Part shown: positions 49,885 to 58,576 of the stretch, piece after piece | Layout: each line of letters opens with the position of its first letter | Numbering within the stretch: the first letter of the stretch is position 1 | Assembly: GCF_001514115.1 (NCBI RefSeq) | Contig: NZ_KQ948455.1 | Coordinates: 296,709-360,708 of the forward strand | DNA: 64,000 bases | Origin: Streptomyces olivochromogenes | GTDB taxonomy: Bacteria > Actinomycetota > Actinomycetes > Streptomycetales > Streptomycetaceae | Direction of reading: 5' to 3' | Program-made: the position numbers and the translations under genes | Notes under the pieces: generated by a model | Databases searched by the model: none | What the model was told of the DNA's origin: nothing | What the model saw: the letters and a program-made list of their open reading frames with translations, nothing else

Positions 49885-50847
49885 TCAGGCAGCCCGCGGG
49901 CCCCTGAACGTGCGCCGGTACGCCTGCGGGGTCGTCCCCAGGCTCCGGACGAACTGGTGGCGCAGCGCGGCCGCGGTGCCGAACCCGGTGCGGCCCGCGA
50001 TCGCGTCCATCGTCTCGTCCGACGCCTCCAGCAACTCCTGTGCCAGCAGCACCCTTTGGCGCAGGATCCAGCGGTACGGGGTGGTGCCGGTCTCCTGCTG
50101 GAAGCGGCGCGCGAAGGTGCGCGGGGACATGTGGGCGCGGGCCGCGAGCTGCTCGACGGTCACTTCCCGGTCGAGGTGGCGCTCCATCCACACCAGCACC
50201 TCGCCTACCGTGTCGCAGGTGGAGCGGGGCAGCGGGCGCTCGATGTACTGGGCCTGCCCGCCGTCCCGGTGCGGGGGCACCACCATCCGGCGGGCGATGG
50301 CGTTGGCGACCTCGGGGCCCTGTTCCTTGCGGACGATGTGCAGACAGGCGTCGATTCCGGCGGCGGTGCCGGCCGAGGTGATCACCGGGTCCTCGTCCAC
50401 GTACAGCACGTCCGGTTCGACGATCGCCTTCGGGTACTGCCGGGTGAGCTCCTCGGCGTGGTGCCAGTGCACGGCGCAGCGACGCCCGTCGAGGAGCCCG
50501 GCCGCGCCGAGCACGAAGACGCCGGAGCAGACGCTGAGCACCCGGGCGCCGCGGTCCGTGGCGCGGTGCAGGGCGTCGAGCAGTTCGGGCGGATAGGACC
50601 GGGACACATAGGAGTTCCCGGCGGGGAGAGCGATGAGGTCGGCGCTCTCCAGCCGCTCCAGGCCGTGCTCCGTGGTCAGCGAGAACCCCGCGTGGGTGCT
50701 CAGGGTCGGGCCCTCGGCGGAGGCGACCGCGAAGTCGTAGACGGGCAGGCCGTCGTCGCTGCGGTCGATGCCGAACACCTCGCAGACGACCCCGAGTTCG
50801 AAGGGGTGCACACCGTCGAGCAGGACCGCGGCCACGTTTTTCAGCAT
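49885..50847 (-). CDS. nrdS: AraC/GlxA-family regulator, probable NrdS
   Basis: This 320-residue protein has an N-terminal DJ-1/PfpI-like domain (LLDGVHPFELGVVCEVFG, VCSGVFVLGAAGLLDG) and a C-terminal pair of AraC helix-turn-helix motifs (TVEQLAARAHMSPRTFARRF, MDAIAGRTGFGTAAALRHQF). In S. coelicolor the nrdABS operon ends with an AraC-like gene, nrdS, at this position. Here two other genes lie between nrdB and this one. The regulator class is certain; the NrdS name is inferred from position. Confidence 0.8.
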   Translation of the reverse strand: MLKNVAAVLLDGVHPFELGVVCEVFGIDRSDDGLPVYDFAVASAEGPTLSTHAGFSLTTEHGLERLESADLIALPAGNSYVSRSYPPELLDALHRATDRGARVLSVCSGVFVLGAAGLLDGRRCAVHWHHAEELTRQYPKAIVEPDVLYVDEDPVITSAGTAAGIDACLHIVRKEQGPEVANAIARRMVVPPHRDGGQAQYIERPLPRSTCDTVGEVLVWMERHLDREVTVEQLAARAHMSPRTFARRFQQETGTTPYRWILRQRVLLAQELLEASDETMDAIAGRTGFGTAAALRHQFVRSLGTTPQAYRRTFRGPRAA

Positions 50848-50941
50848 GCCCGCCAGTGTGCCTCGTCAGTGGCAGGAAATCGAGGGTGTACGGCAGTCCT
50901 GCCACTGACGCCGAGGAGCGAGCGGTACGACAGTGGTGTTC

Positions 50942-51238
50942 ATGAAGACACTCATGGACACCACCGCCGGAATCCTGACCGTCCTCGCGCTCTTCGTGGT
51001 CCTGGCCCTGCCCGCGCTGATCGGCACGGCCCACGAGCGGCGCATCGACCGTCAGCTAGGACTTCGTGACCAGCACCGTGACCGTCCACTCCTGAATGCC
51101 CTTGCACGACACCTTGCCCGGGGCGGTCGCGCAGAGCGGCCGGGAGGAGGAGAGGTGGACCGTTCCCGCCGAGACCGCCTTGAAGGCGGAGTTCGCGTCG
51201 CCCGGCTGGAGGACGATGCCGCTGTTGGTGGCCTCTAG
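50942..51238 (+). CDS. possible small membrane protein, 3' end doubtful
   Basis: The first 38 residues from ATG 50942 look like a genuine small membrane protein (GILTVLALFVVLALPALIG is one helix, then ERRIDRQL). After about 51056 the frame simply continues antisense through the lipoprotein gene. It could be a small gene whose original 3' end was replaced. Low confidence. Confidence 0.3.
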   Translation: MKTLMDTTAGILTVLALFVVLALPALIGTAHERRIDRQLGLRDQHRDRPLLNALARHLARGGRAERPGGGEVDRSRRDRLEGGVRVARLEDDAAVGGL

Positions 51239-51514
51239 CCCGGTGCCGCTGACCTTGACGGGTGTCCACGGCCGACTGGTGGTGCCGTCCAGGGTGAGGC
51301 GCAGTACGCCGCCGGCCGTGAGGCAGTACGTGTGGCCGGTGTCGGCGGCGCCGAGCTCCGCGGGAGCCGTGTCACAGCTCTGGTGGCTCGTCGTGGGGGA
51401 CGGCGAAACGGTGCGGCTGCCGCCCGCGTCACCGCCGCCCTGTGTGCCGCAGCCCGCGAGGAACAGCGTCAGGGCCGTGAGGGCGAGGATCCGATGGTGG
51501 GTCGTACGGCGCAT
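51056..51514 (-). CDS. small secreted lipoprotein
   Basis: This 152-residue protein starts with a signal peptide and lipobox LFLAGC (Cys at about residue 22), then a Ser/Thr linker and a domain with two likely disulfides. AAGGAGGTG lies before ATG 51514. I do not recognise a family. It lies directly downstream of the sedolisin-like gene on the same strand. Confidence 0.75.
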   Translation of the reverse strand: MRRTTHHRILALTALTLFLAGCGTQGGGDAGGSRTVSPSPTTSHQSCDTAPAELGAADTGHTYCLTAGGVLRLTLDGTTSRPWTPVKVSGTGLEATNSGIVLQPGDANSAFKAVSAGTVHLSSSRPLCATAPGKVSCKGIQEWTVTVLVTKS

Positions 51515-51613
51515 GGGGTGGCACCTCCTTGTCGCTTGGACGTGCCACCCCCGCATCAGGATCCACACAGGGACACAGGGCCCTGGCCGCGACGCCGGCC
51601 AGGGCCCCACCGG

Positions 51614-53695
51614 TCAGCTGGTCGTGACGGCGGTGTCGTCGACGACGAAGCTGGTCTGGAGCGAGGAGTCCTCGACACCGCTGAACTTCAGGGTGACGGT
51701 GGACCCGGCGAACGAGGACAGGTCGAAGGTCTTCTGGGCGTAGCCGGAGGCGGCGTTGAGGTTCGAGTACGTCGCCAGGGTGGTCGATCCGGCGGTGACC
51801 GTCAGCTTGTCGTACTGGCTGCTCGTGGTGGTCTCCGCGGTGTCGATGTGCAGGTAGAAGGTGAAGCTGGCCTTGCAGCCGGACGGGATCGTCACCGACT
51901 GGGAGAGCGTGTCGGTGTGCGTCGAGCCGTAGCCGTCCAGCCACGCCTTGTACGAACCGGCGTGCGCGGCCTCACTGCTGGAGTTGGTGATCACGCCACT
52001 GCTCGCGGTCCAGGTCGTGTTGCCCGACTCGAAGCCCGGGTTGCCGAGCAGCTGCGCCGAGGTGCAGGTGCCACCGCCGGAGGTGCTGACGGTCCAGGTG
52101 AAGGAGGCGGAGCCGGAGGCGCCCGTGCTGTCGGAGGCGGAGACCGTGACGCTGTAGGTACCCGCCGTGCTCGCGGTGCCGGAGATCAGACCGGTGGAGC
52201 TGCTGATCGAAAGACCGGTCGGCAGACCGCTCGCGCTGTAGGTGAGGGTCGCGCCCGCGCTGTCGCTCGCCGAGATCTGCAGGCTGACCGAACCGCCGGT
52301 GGCGGTGGACTGGCTGCCCGGGTTGGTGACGGTCACCGTGTTGCCGGTGCTGGTGCCCGAGGCGAAGGCGGTGGTGCCGTTCGGGGTGCCCCAGCCGGTC
52401 GGGCCGTCGTAGCCGGTGGCCGCGGTGCAGAAGTACGAGGGCGAGCAGGAGCCGTTGTTGCCGCTGGTCACGTCGTACAGGTTCGAGGTGTGGGAGTACG
52501 GGTACTTCGCCGGGTAGTCGCTGGAGCCCGGGGTGCCCGCGAGGGCGTACACACCCGCGATGATCGGCGAGGAGGCACTCGTACCGCCGTAGACCGCCCA
52601 GCCGGAGCCGCCGTAGGTGTCGTAGACGGCCACGCCGGTGGCGGGGTCGGCGACCGCGGAGACGTCGGCCTCCATGCGCTTGGAGCAGCCGGTGTCGGTC
52701 TGCCAGCTCGGCTTCGCGTCGTAGGCGGAGCAGCCGGAGCCGGTGCCCTCGGTGCTGCTGGTCTTCCACACGGACTCGGTCCAGCCGCGGCTGTTGGAGC
52801 TGGTGGACAGGGCGGTGCCGCCGACGGCGGTCACGTACTGGGACGTGGCCGGGTACTCGGCGCCGTAGGCGGAGTCACCGGAGGAGACGGTGATGGCGAC
52901 GCCCGGGTGCTTGAAGTACGAGGTGTCCTCGCTGGTCTGCGAGGAGGACTCGGAGCCGCCCCAGCTGTTGGAGACGAACTTCGCGCCCAGCGTCACGGCC
53001 TCGTTCTCGGCGGTGCCGAGGTCGGAGTCGGTGGCCGAGTTGGCCTCGACGAGGACGATGTTGCAGTTCGGGCAGACCGCGCTGACCATGTCGATGTCGA
53101 GCGCTTCCTCACCCGCCCAGCCGGTGTCGTTGGTCGGCAGGGAGCTGGTCGAGCCGGTCTGGCTGACCTGCTTGAAGCAGCCGTTGGCCTTGGTGCAGGC
53201 CGACAGGCCGAACTGCGAACGGTAGGTCGCGAGGTCCGACTCCGCGTTGGGGTCGTTGTACGCGTCGACCACGGCGACGGTCAGACCGGAGCCGCCGGTG
53301 GAGGGCAGGTTGTAGGCGCTGTGCAGGTTGGCCGGGCTCAGACCGGACACCGCGGCGGCGGCGTTCGGCGAGATCGCGGCGGCCAGCTTCTGCTTGATGT
53401 CGGTGCGGCGCTGCGCGAAACAGGCCGCGTGACCGGCCGTCGGGGCGCCGCACAGGTGCGTGGTCGGCACCTTCTGGCCCGCCTTGCCCGTGGAGTGCAC
53501 GGCCTGCGCGGCCGGGGCGGTCAGGGCCTTCGCGTTCTGGGCGGCCCGGGAGGGCTTGGCGGTGGTCGGCGCCGGCTGCGCGTTCGCGGCCGGGGCCGCC
53601 ATGAGTCCGGCGACCGTGAGGGCGAGGGCGGGCGCGGCGGCGGTCAGAAGTCTTCGCAGTCGCCGGGCGGGCCTGCTGGGGGGTGTCTCACGCAT
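51614..53695 (-). CDS. secreted sedolisin-like (S53) serine protease with C-terminal Ig-like and beta-sandwich domains
   Basis: This 693-residue protein has a signal peptide (RRLLTAAAPALALTVAGLMA, cleavage after ANA) and a propeptide-like stretch. The S53-type catalytic core carries GWAGEEALDIDM (Glu-x3-Asp), VSSGDSAYG (oxyanion Asp) and YGGTSASSP (Ser). A putative Ig fold (LPTGLSISSSTGLISGTAS) comes next, then a C-terminal jelly-roll of about 150 residues. GGAGG lies 8 nt before ATG 53695. It separates nrdB from the nrdS-like gene. Confidence 0.85.
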   Translation of the reverse strand: MRETPPSRPARRLRRLLTAAAPALALTVAGLMAAPAANAQPAPTTAKPSRAAQNAKALTAPAAQAVHSTGKAGQKVPTTHLCGAPTAGHAACFAQRRTDIKQKLAAAISPNAAAAVSGLSPANLHSAYNLPSTGGSGLTVAVVDAYNDPNAESDLATYRSQFGLSACTKANGCFKQVSQTGSTSSLPTNDTGWAGEEALDIDMVSAVCPNCNIVLVEANSATDSDLGTAENEAVTLGAKFVSNSWGGSESSSQTSEDTSYFKHPGVAITVSSGDSAYGAEYPATSQYVTAVGGTALSTSSNSRGWTESVWKTSSTEGTGSGCSAYDAKPSWQTDTGCSKRMEADVSAVADPATGVAVYDTYGGSGWAVYGGTSASSPIIAGVYALAGTPGSSDYPAKYPYSHTSNLYDVTSGNNGSCSPSYFCTAATGYDGPTGWGTPNGTTAFASGTSTGNTVTVTNPGSQSTATGGSVSLQISASDSAGATLTYSASGLPTGLSISSSTGLISGTASTAGTYSVTVSASDSTGASGSASFTWTVSTSGGGTCTSAQLLGNPGFESGNTTWTASSGVITNSSSEAAHAGSYKAWLDGYGSTHTDTLSQSVTIPSGCKASFTFYLHIDTAETTTSSQYDKLTVTAGSTTLATYSNLNAASGYAQKTFDLSSFAGSTVTLKFSGVEDSSLQTSFVVDDTAVTTS

Positions 53696-53854
53696 GGGTG
53701 CTGCCTCCATCGGTTTGAGGCGGGTGCCGTGCGGGCCGGGGTAGGGCCGCACACGGCTCCACAGCCGGAAGTGGGGGTTCTCGGCGTTGCGTGGCAGGCC
53801 CGTGACGCGCGTAGCGTGAGAGAAGTGCGGATGTGCCATGGGCATGCCAATTTA

Positions 53855-53895
53855 GCCGTCCTGTCATGCCGCTGTACGTGACATGTCAGGACGGC
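53855..53895. promoter_or_regulatory. inverted repeat upstream of the sedolisin-like gene
   Basis: GCCGTCCTGTCATG (53855-53868) and CATGTCAGGACGGC (53882-53895) match in 13 of 14 positions as an inverted repeat with a 13-nt centre. It is a likely regulator-binding site for the protease promoter. Confidence 0.6.
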
Positions 53896-54049
53896 CAGAA
53901 CCTAGCCGGGGCCGATGACGCCCGGATAGCCACGCCCGAAGAACTTTGCCGCCCCATAGGGGGTCCATGGACGGTGCATGGACGGCCCATGGACGAGACG
54001 CGGTGATGCCGGGCCGCGACATGCGGCCCGGCATCACCGGTGTCGTACC
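53896..54049. other. intergenic region between nrdB and the protease promoter
   Basis: Part of the 407-bp gap 53696-54102. It contains three 11-bp units CATGGACGGTG/CATGGACGGCC/CATGGACGAG at about 53966-53997 and no ORF with gene-like features. Confidence 0.6.
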
Positions 54050-54120
54050 GTCAGAAGTCCTCGTACCGCCGGAAGTTCTCGTCCGTCAGAAGTGCTCGTC
54101 GGTCAGAAGTCCTCGTCGAA
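54050..54120. repeat. four 17-18-bp tandem units at the nrdB 3' end
   Basis: On the minus strand GACGAGGACTTCTGAC, which encodes the last residues and stop of NrdB, is followed by three variant copies. On the plus strand the units begin at 54050, 54068, 54085 and 54102. Confidence 0.88.
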
Positions 54121-55116
54121 GCCGACCGAGCCCTCCACCGCCACCTGGTACGCCGAGGGGCGGCGCTCGAAGAAGTTGGTCAGCTCCTGGACGCCCTGGA
54201 GCTCCATGAAGGAGAAGGGGTTCTCGGATCCGTACACCGGGGCGAAGCCGAGACGCTGGAGACGCTGGTCGGCCACGCACTCCAGGTACTGGCGCATCGA
54301 GTCGGTGTTCATGCCCGGCAGACCCTCACCGCACAGGTCGCGCGCGAACTGCAGCTCGGCCTCGACGGCCTCCCTCAGCATGTCGGTGACCTGCTGCTGG
54401 AGCTGGTCGTCGAAGAGCTCCGGCTCCTCCTTGCGCACGGTGTCCACCACCTCGAAGGCGAAGGACATGTGCATCGTCTCGTCGCGGAACACCCAGTTGG
54501 TGCCGGTGGCGAGACCGTGCAGCAGACCCCGGCTGCGGAACCAGTAGACGTACGCGAAGGCGCCGTAGAAGAAGAGGCCCTCGATGCACGCGGCGAAACA
54601 GATGAGGTTCAGCAGGAAGCGACGCCGGTCCGCCTTGGTCTCCAGGCGGTCCAGCTTCTCCACCGAGTCCATCCACTTGAAGCAGAACTCGGCCTTCTCG
54701 CGGATCGAGGGGATGCTCTCGACGGCGTCGAAGGCGGCGGCGCGGTCCTCCGGGTCGGGGAGGTAGGTGTCCAGCAGGGTCAGATAGAACTGGACGTGGA
54801 CCGCTTCCTCGAACAGCTGCCTGGAGAGATACAGGCGCGCCTCGGGGGAGTTGATGTGCTTGTAGAGGGTCAGCACGAGGTTGTTCGACACGATCGAGTC
54901 GCCCGTCGCGAAGAACGCGACCAGCCGGCCGATCATGTGCTGCTCGCCCTGCGAGAGCTTCGCGAGGTCGGCCACGTCCGAGTGGAGGTCGACCTCCTCC
55001 ACGGTCCAGGTGTTCTTGATGGCGTCCCGGTAGCGCTCGTAGAAGTCGGGGTAGCGCATGGGGCGGAGCGTGAGTTCGAAGCCCGGGTCGAGCAGGTTCT
55101 TTTCGGTGGAGCTCAT
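54103..55116 (-). CDS. nrdB: class Ia ribonucleotide reductase, small (radical) subunit
   Basis: This 337-residue protein has the di-iron and radical motifs: Asp in ATGDSIV, the EEAVHVQFY block (Glu, His and radical Tyr spaced as in E. coli NrdB), and RDETMHMSF (ExxH). The C-terminal tail ends FDEDF, the segment that docks into NrdA. It starts in a TAATG overlap with the nrdA stop, so translation is coupled. Confidence 0.95.
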   Translation of the reverse strand: MSSTEKNLLDPGFELTLRPMRYPDFYERYRDAIKNTWTVEEVDLHSDVADLAKLSQGEQHMIGRLVAFFATGDSIVSNNLVLTLYKHINSPEARLYLSRQLFEEAVHVQFYLTLLDTYLPDPEDRAAAFDAVESIPSIREKAEFCFKWMDSVEKLDRLETKADRRRFLLNLICFAACIEGLFFYGAFAYVYWFRSRGLLHGLATGTNWVFRDETMHMSFAFEVVDTVRKEEPELFDDQLQQQVTDMLREAVEAELQFARDLCGEGLPGMNTDSMRQYLECVADQRLQRLGFAPVYGSENPFSFMELQGVQELTNFFERRPSAYQVAVEGSVGFDEDF

Positions 55117-57515
55117 TACTGGCAGGCCTCGCAGGACTCGGGGTTCTCAAGGGAGCAGGCGACGGCGTCCTCGTCGGGGATCGCCTGCACGGGGATGGTC
55201 TTCTCGGGCTGGGCCTGCGCCTGGGCGGCGCGCGCGATACGGGTCGCCGGGCGGGAGCGCAGGTAGTACGTCGTCTTCAGGCCCGACTTCCAGGCGTACG
55301 CGTACATCGAGGAGAGCTTGCCGATGGTCGGCGTCTCCAGGAAGAGGTTCAGGGACTGCGCCTGGTCCAGGAACGGGGTGCGGGCGGCGGCCATGTCGAT
55401 CAGGCCGCGCTGCGGGATCTCCCAGGCCGTGCGGTACAGGTCGCGGACGTCCTGCGGCACCCAGGTGAAGCCCTGCACCGAACCGTTGGACTCGCGCAGC
55501 GCCTCGCGGGTCTGCGCGTCCCACACGCCGAGCTTCTTCAGCTCGTCCACCAGGTAGGAGTTGACCTGGAGGAACTCACCGGAGAGCGTCTCGCGCTTGA
55601 ACAGGTTGGACACCTGGGGCTCGATGCACTCGTACACGCCCGCGATGGACGCGATGGTGGCGGTGGGCGCGATGGCGAGGAGGAGGGAGTTGCGCATGCC
55701 GACCGCGGCGATACGTTCCCGCAGGGCCGCCCAGCGCTCCGGCCAGGTCAGCTCCACGCCGTAGTGGTCGTGGTGCAGGACGCCACGGGCCGTACGGGTC
55801 TTCTCCCAGGCCGGGAGCGGGCCGCTGCGCTCCGCGAGGTCGGCCGAGGCCTCGTACGCGGCGAGCATGATCCGCTCGGCGATGCGGGTGGAGAGGGCCT
55901 TGGCCTGCGGGGAGTCGAAGGGGACGCGCAGCTTGAAGAAGACGTCCTGCAGGCCCATCGCGCCGAGGCCGACGGGCCGCCACTTCGCGTTCGACCGGCC
56001 GGCCTGCTCGGTCGGGTAGAAGTTGATGTCGACGACACGGTCGAGGAAGGTGACGGCGGTGCGGACCGTCTCGTCCAGCCGCTCCCAGTCGATGTCCCCG
56101 TCGACCACGAAGGCGCCGAGGTTGACCGAGCCGAGGTTGCAGACCGCCGTCTCCCCGTCGTCCGTGACCTCCAGGATCTCGGTGCAGAGGTTCGAGGAGT
56201 GGACGGTGTGGCCCGGCTCCGCCGTCTGGTTGGCGGTGCGGTTGGCGGCGTCCTTGAAGGTCATCCAGCCGTTGCCGGTCTGCGCGAGGGTACGCATCAT
56301 GCGGCCGTAGAGGTCACGGGCCGGGATGGTCTTCTTGGCGAGGCCGGCCGCCTCCGCCCTGCGGTACGCCGCGTCGAACTCGTCGCCCCACAGGTCGACC
56401 AGCTCGGGCACGTCGGAGGGCGAGAAGAGGGACCACTGCCCGTCGGTGTCGACCCGGCGCATGAACTCGTCCGGGATCCAGTGCGCGAGGTTCAGGTTGT
56501 GCGTACGGCGGGCGTCCTCACCGGTGTTGTCGCGCAGCTCCAGGAACTCCTCGATGTCGGAGTGCCAGGTCTCCAGGTAGACCGCGGCCGCGCCCTTGCG
56601 CCGGCCGCCCTGGTTCACCGCGGCGACCGAGGCGTCGAGGGTCTTCAGGAACGGGACGATCCCGTTGGAGTGCCCGTTCGTACCGCGGATCAGCGAACCG
56701 CGCGAACGGATCCGGGAGTACGAGAGACCGATGCCACCCGCGTGCTTCGAGAGGCGGGCCACCTGGTGGTAGCGGTCGTAGATGGAGTCCAGCTCGTCCA
56801 GCGGGGAGTCGAGGAGGTAGCAGGACGACATCTGCGGGTGCCGCGTACCGGAGTTGAACAGCGTGGGGGAGGAGGGAAGGTAGTCGAGGCGGCTCATGAG
56901 CCCGTAGAGCGCCGCGACCTCGTCCAGGGCCCGGTGCGTGTCGTCCTCGGCCAGGCCCGACGCCACGCGCAGCATGAAGTGCTGGGGCGTCTCGATGACC
57001 TTGCGGGTGATCGGGTGCCGCAGCAGATAGCGGCTGTGCAGGGTGCGCAGGCCGAAGTAGCCGAAGCGGTCGTCGCCGTCGGTGTCGATCAGCGCGTCCA
57101 GCCGGGCCGTGTGGAGCCGGACGAACTCCGCCGTGCGGTCGGCGATCAGGCCCTCGCGGTGACCCGCGGCGATCGACCCGGAGAAGGACGTGACGCCCTG
57201 CGAGGCGGCCTCCGCCGCGATGCTGATCGTCAGCAGCCTGGCCGCCAGCCGGGAGTAGACGGGGTCCTCGGAGATGAGGCCAGCGGCCGCCTCGGTGGCC
57301 AGTTCGCGCAGCTCCGTGTCGTCCGCGTGCGCGGACCGGCCGCGCAGCGCGGCGGCGGCGACCCGGCCGGGGTCGGCGTCGGGGAGGTCGGCGGTGAGGT
57401 CGGTCAGGGTACGCAGCAGCGTGGTACCGGGACCGTCCGTCTCCACCAAGACCTGCTTCCGCTCCTGCTGTACGAAAGCGGTAGCTGAAGCCGGGTCGGC
57501 TGGCGCGATGGTCAC
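55116..57515 (-). CDS. nrdA: class Ia ribonucleotide reductase, large (catalytic) subunit
   Basis: This 799-residue protein has the catalytic segment SSNLCTEILEV (Asn, Cys, Glu), VCNLGSVNLGAF, and a C-terminal redox pair SCEACQ. It reduces ribonucleoside diphosphates. A canonical ATP-cone motif is not evident in the first 100 residues, where QVLVETDG may be a remnant. GTG 57515 is the likely start, with GGGAG about 10 nt upstream. A cobalamin riboswitch precedes it, so expression should fall when B12 is present and the class II enzyme can work. Confidence 0.95.
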   Translation of the reverse strand: MTIAPADPASATAFVQQERKQVLVETDGPGTTLLRTLTDLTADLPDADPGRVAAAALRGRSAHADDTELRELATEAAAGLISEDPVYSRLAARLLTISIAAEAASQGVTSFSGSIAAGHREGLIADRTAEFVRLHTARLDALIDTDGDDRFGYFGLRTLHSRYLLRHPITRKVIETPQHFMLRVASGLAEDDTHRALDEVAALYGLMSRLDYLPSSPTLFNSGTRHPQMSSCYLLDSPLDELDSIYDRYHQVARLSKHAGGIGLSYSRIRSRGSLIRGTNGHSNGIVPFLKTLDASVAAVNQGGRRKGAAAVYLETWHSDIEEFLELRDNTGEDARRTHNLNLAHWIPDEFMRRVDTDGQWSLFSPSDVPELVDLWGDEFDAAYRRAEAAGLAKKTIPARDLYGRMMRTLAQTGNGWMTFKDAANRTANQTAEPGHTVHSSNLCTEILEVTDDGETAVCNLGSVNLGAFVVDGDIDWERLDETVRTAVTFLDRVVDINFYPTEQAGRSNAKWRPVGLGAMGLQDVFFKLRVPFDSPQAKALSTRIAERIMLAAYEASADLAERSGPLPAWEKTRTARGVLHHDHYGVELTWPERWAALRERIAAVGMRNSLLLAIAPTATIASIAGVYECIEPQVSNLFKRETLSGEFLQVNSYLVDELKKLGVWDAQTREALRESNGSVQGFTWVPQDVRDLYRTAWEIPQRGLIDMAAARTPFLDQAQSLNLFLETPTIGKLSSMYAYAWKSGLKTTYYLRSRPATRIARAAQAQAQPEKTIPVQAIPDEDAVACSLENPESCEACQ

Positions 57516-57639
57516 TTGGGGCTCTCCCTCGCTCGGCACGGGGCCTGGCGGAGGGCAGGGCAGCTCACGAGCGCACACGGCGTCGCGTCCACCGGCCCAT
57601 TCCGCGAGGCCCGGACGTCATGCACCCGGGCCGGATGGC

Positions 57640-57775
57640 CGGGCGCGCTGTCGGCAGGTCCTCGGACTGACGCGAGTACATGGGCGCGGGTGTGCGAACA
57701 CGTACAAGTACACCGTTGCGGGACAGTTCCGGATTTGCACCGGATTCCCCTGCGGCGACAGCGAGCATGAGCATA
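57640..57775 (-). promoter_or_regulatory. cobalamin (AdoCbl) riboswitch of nrdAB
   Basis: Read on the minus strand, GGGAATCCGGTGCAAATCCG runs into GGAACTGTCCCGCAACGGT (57753-57712), the conserved core of the B12 aptamer. The B12 box AGTCCGAGGACCTGCC follows at 57668-57653. CGCTGTCG and CGACAGCG (57763-57756 and 57653-57645) close the P1 stem. A CCCGGCC/GGCCGGG-type hairpin at about 57624-57645 may be the expression platform. It lies 125 nt upstream of the nrdA start and fills the 57516-57826 gap. A B12 riboswitch upstream of nrdABS is established in S. coelicolor. Confidence 0.93.
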
Positions 57776-57826
57776 CATCTTGTGCCGGGCTGCGGTGACA
57801 CCACCAGATGTTGTGTCGTGCCGGTG

Positions 57827-58333
57827 TCAGAGTGTCAACTCGTAGGTGAGGAGAGTGATGTCGTCGAGCTCCGGGAGCGGGTTCCAGTCACGGTCGGGGG
57901 TGCGGGTGAAGCCGAGGCGTTCGTAGATGCGGTGGGCGGCGTGCATGGTGCGCTGGGTGGAGAGCACGACGCGTACGCAGCCGGCGGTGGCGCGTGCGTG
58001 TTCGACGCAGGCGCGGACGAGGGTCTCGCCGACGCCTCGGCCGCGGGACTCGCGTGCGACGGCGAGCATACGGATCTCGGCTTCGCCGGAGCGGGCTATG
58101 TCGGCCATGGGGCCGCCGCGCGGTACGAAGGTCACGGCGCCGAGGACGTGGTCGTGGTCCACGGCGACGAGGACCTCCGCGGCGGTGGCTCGTTTCGCCA
58201 CGTCCCGCAGTTCGCCGAGGTACTCGTCGCTCTCCCCGAAGTCGAGCAGGCCGTCGCCGAGGTAGGCCTGCGCGGTGATCTCGCCGATGCGGTCGTATTC
58301 GTGGGGGCGGGCGTCTCTGATGCGGATGTCCAT
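57827..58333 (-). CDS. GNAT-family N-acetyltransferase
   Basis: This 168-residue protein has the GNAT acetyl-CoA loop RESRGRGVGETLV and the preceding strand AEIRMLAV, with a C-terminal YERLGFTRT strand. The substrate is unknown. ATG 58333 begins the conserved fold; the frame is open further upstream through the repeat element. Confidence 0.88.
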   Translation of the reverse strand: MDIRIRDARPHEYDRIGEITAQAYLGDGLLDFGESDEYLGELRDVAKRATAAEVLVAVDHDHVLGAVTFVPRGGPMADIARSGEAEIRMLAVARESRGRGVGETLVRACVEHARATAGCVRVVLSTQRTMHAAHRIYERLGFTRTPDRDWNPLPELDDITLLTYELTL

Positions 58334-58430
58334 GCCGGTGAGTGTGCAACAGGGCGCGGAACGGGCCGCCGGATTTTTGTCCGACGGCCCGTGGGGGTTG
58401 TTGGCGCGGTTCTTCGGCTGCGGGTGGGTG

Positions 58431-58520
58431 GGGGCTTGGCGCGCCCCGCGGCGGAGCCGCATATATACACAGCCCCGCGCCCCAGGCTTTTAGGGGCGCG
58501 GGGAACTGCGCGACCAGCCC
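58431..58520. repeat. dispersed extragenic palindromic element
   Basis: It contains GGCGGAGCCGCATATATACA and a large hairpin of CCCCGCGCCCC with GGGGCGCGGGG, followed by AACTGCGCGACCAGCC. Parts recur at 46298-46361 and, inverted, at 35492-35519. Confidence 0.8.
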
Positions 58521-58576
58521 CCACCGCCCCGCAGCCGACGTACCCACCCGGGGGTCCGGGGGCGCAGCCCCCGGGC

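Noticed and set aside
53971..54200. Small ORFs in the gap after nrdB
   Set aside because: They run into the nrdB gene antisense and consist of repeat units.
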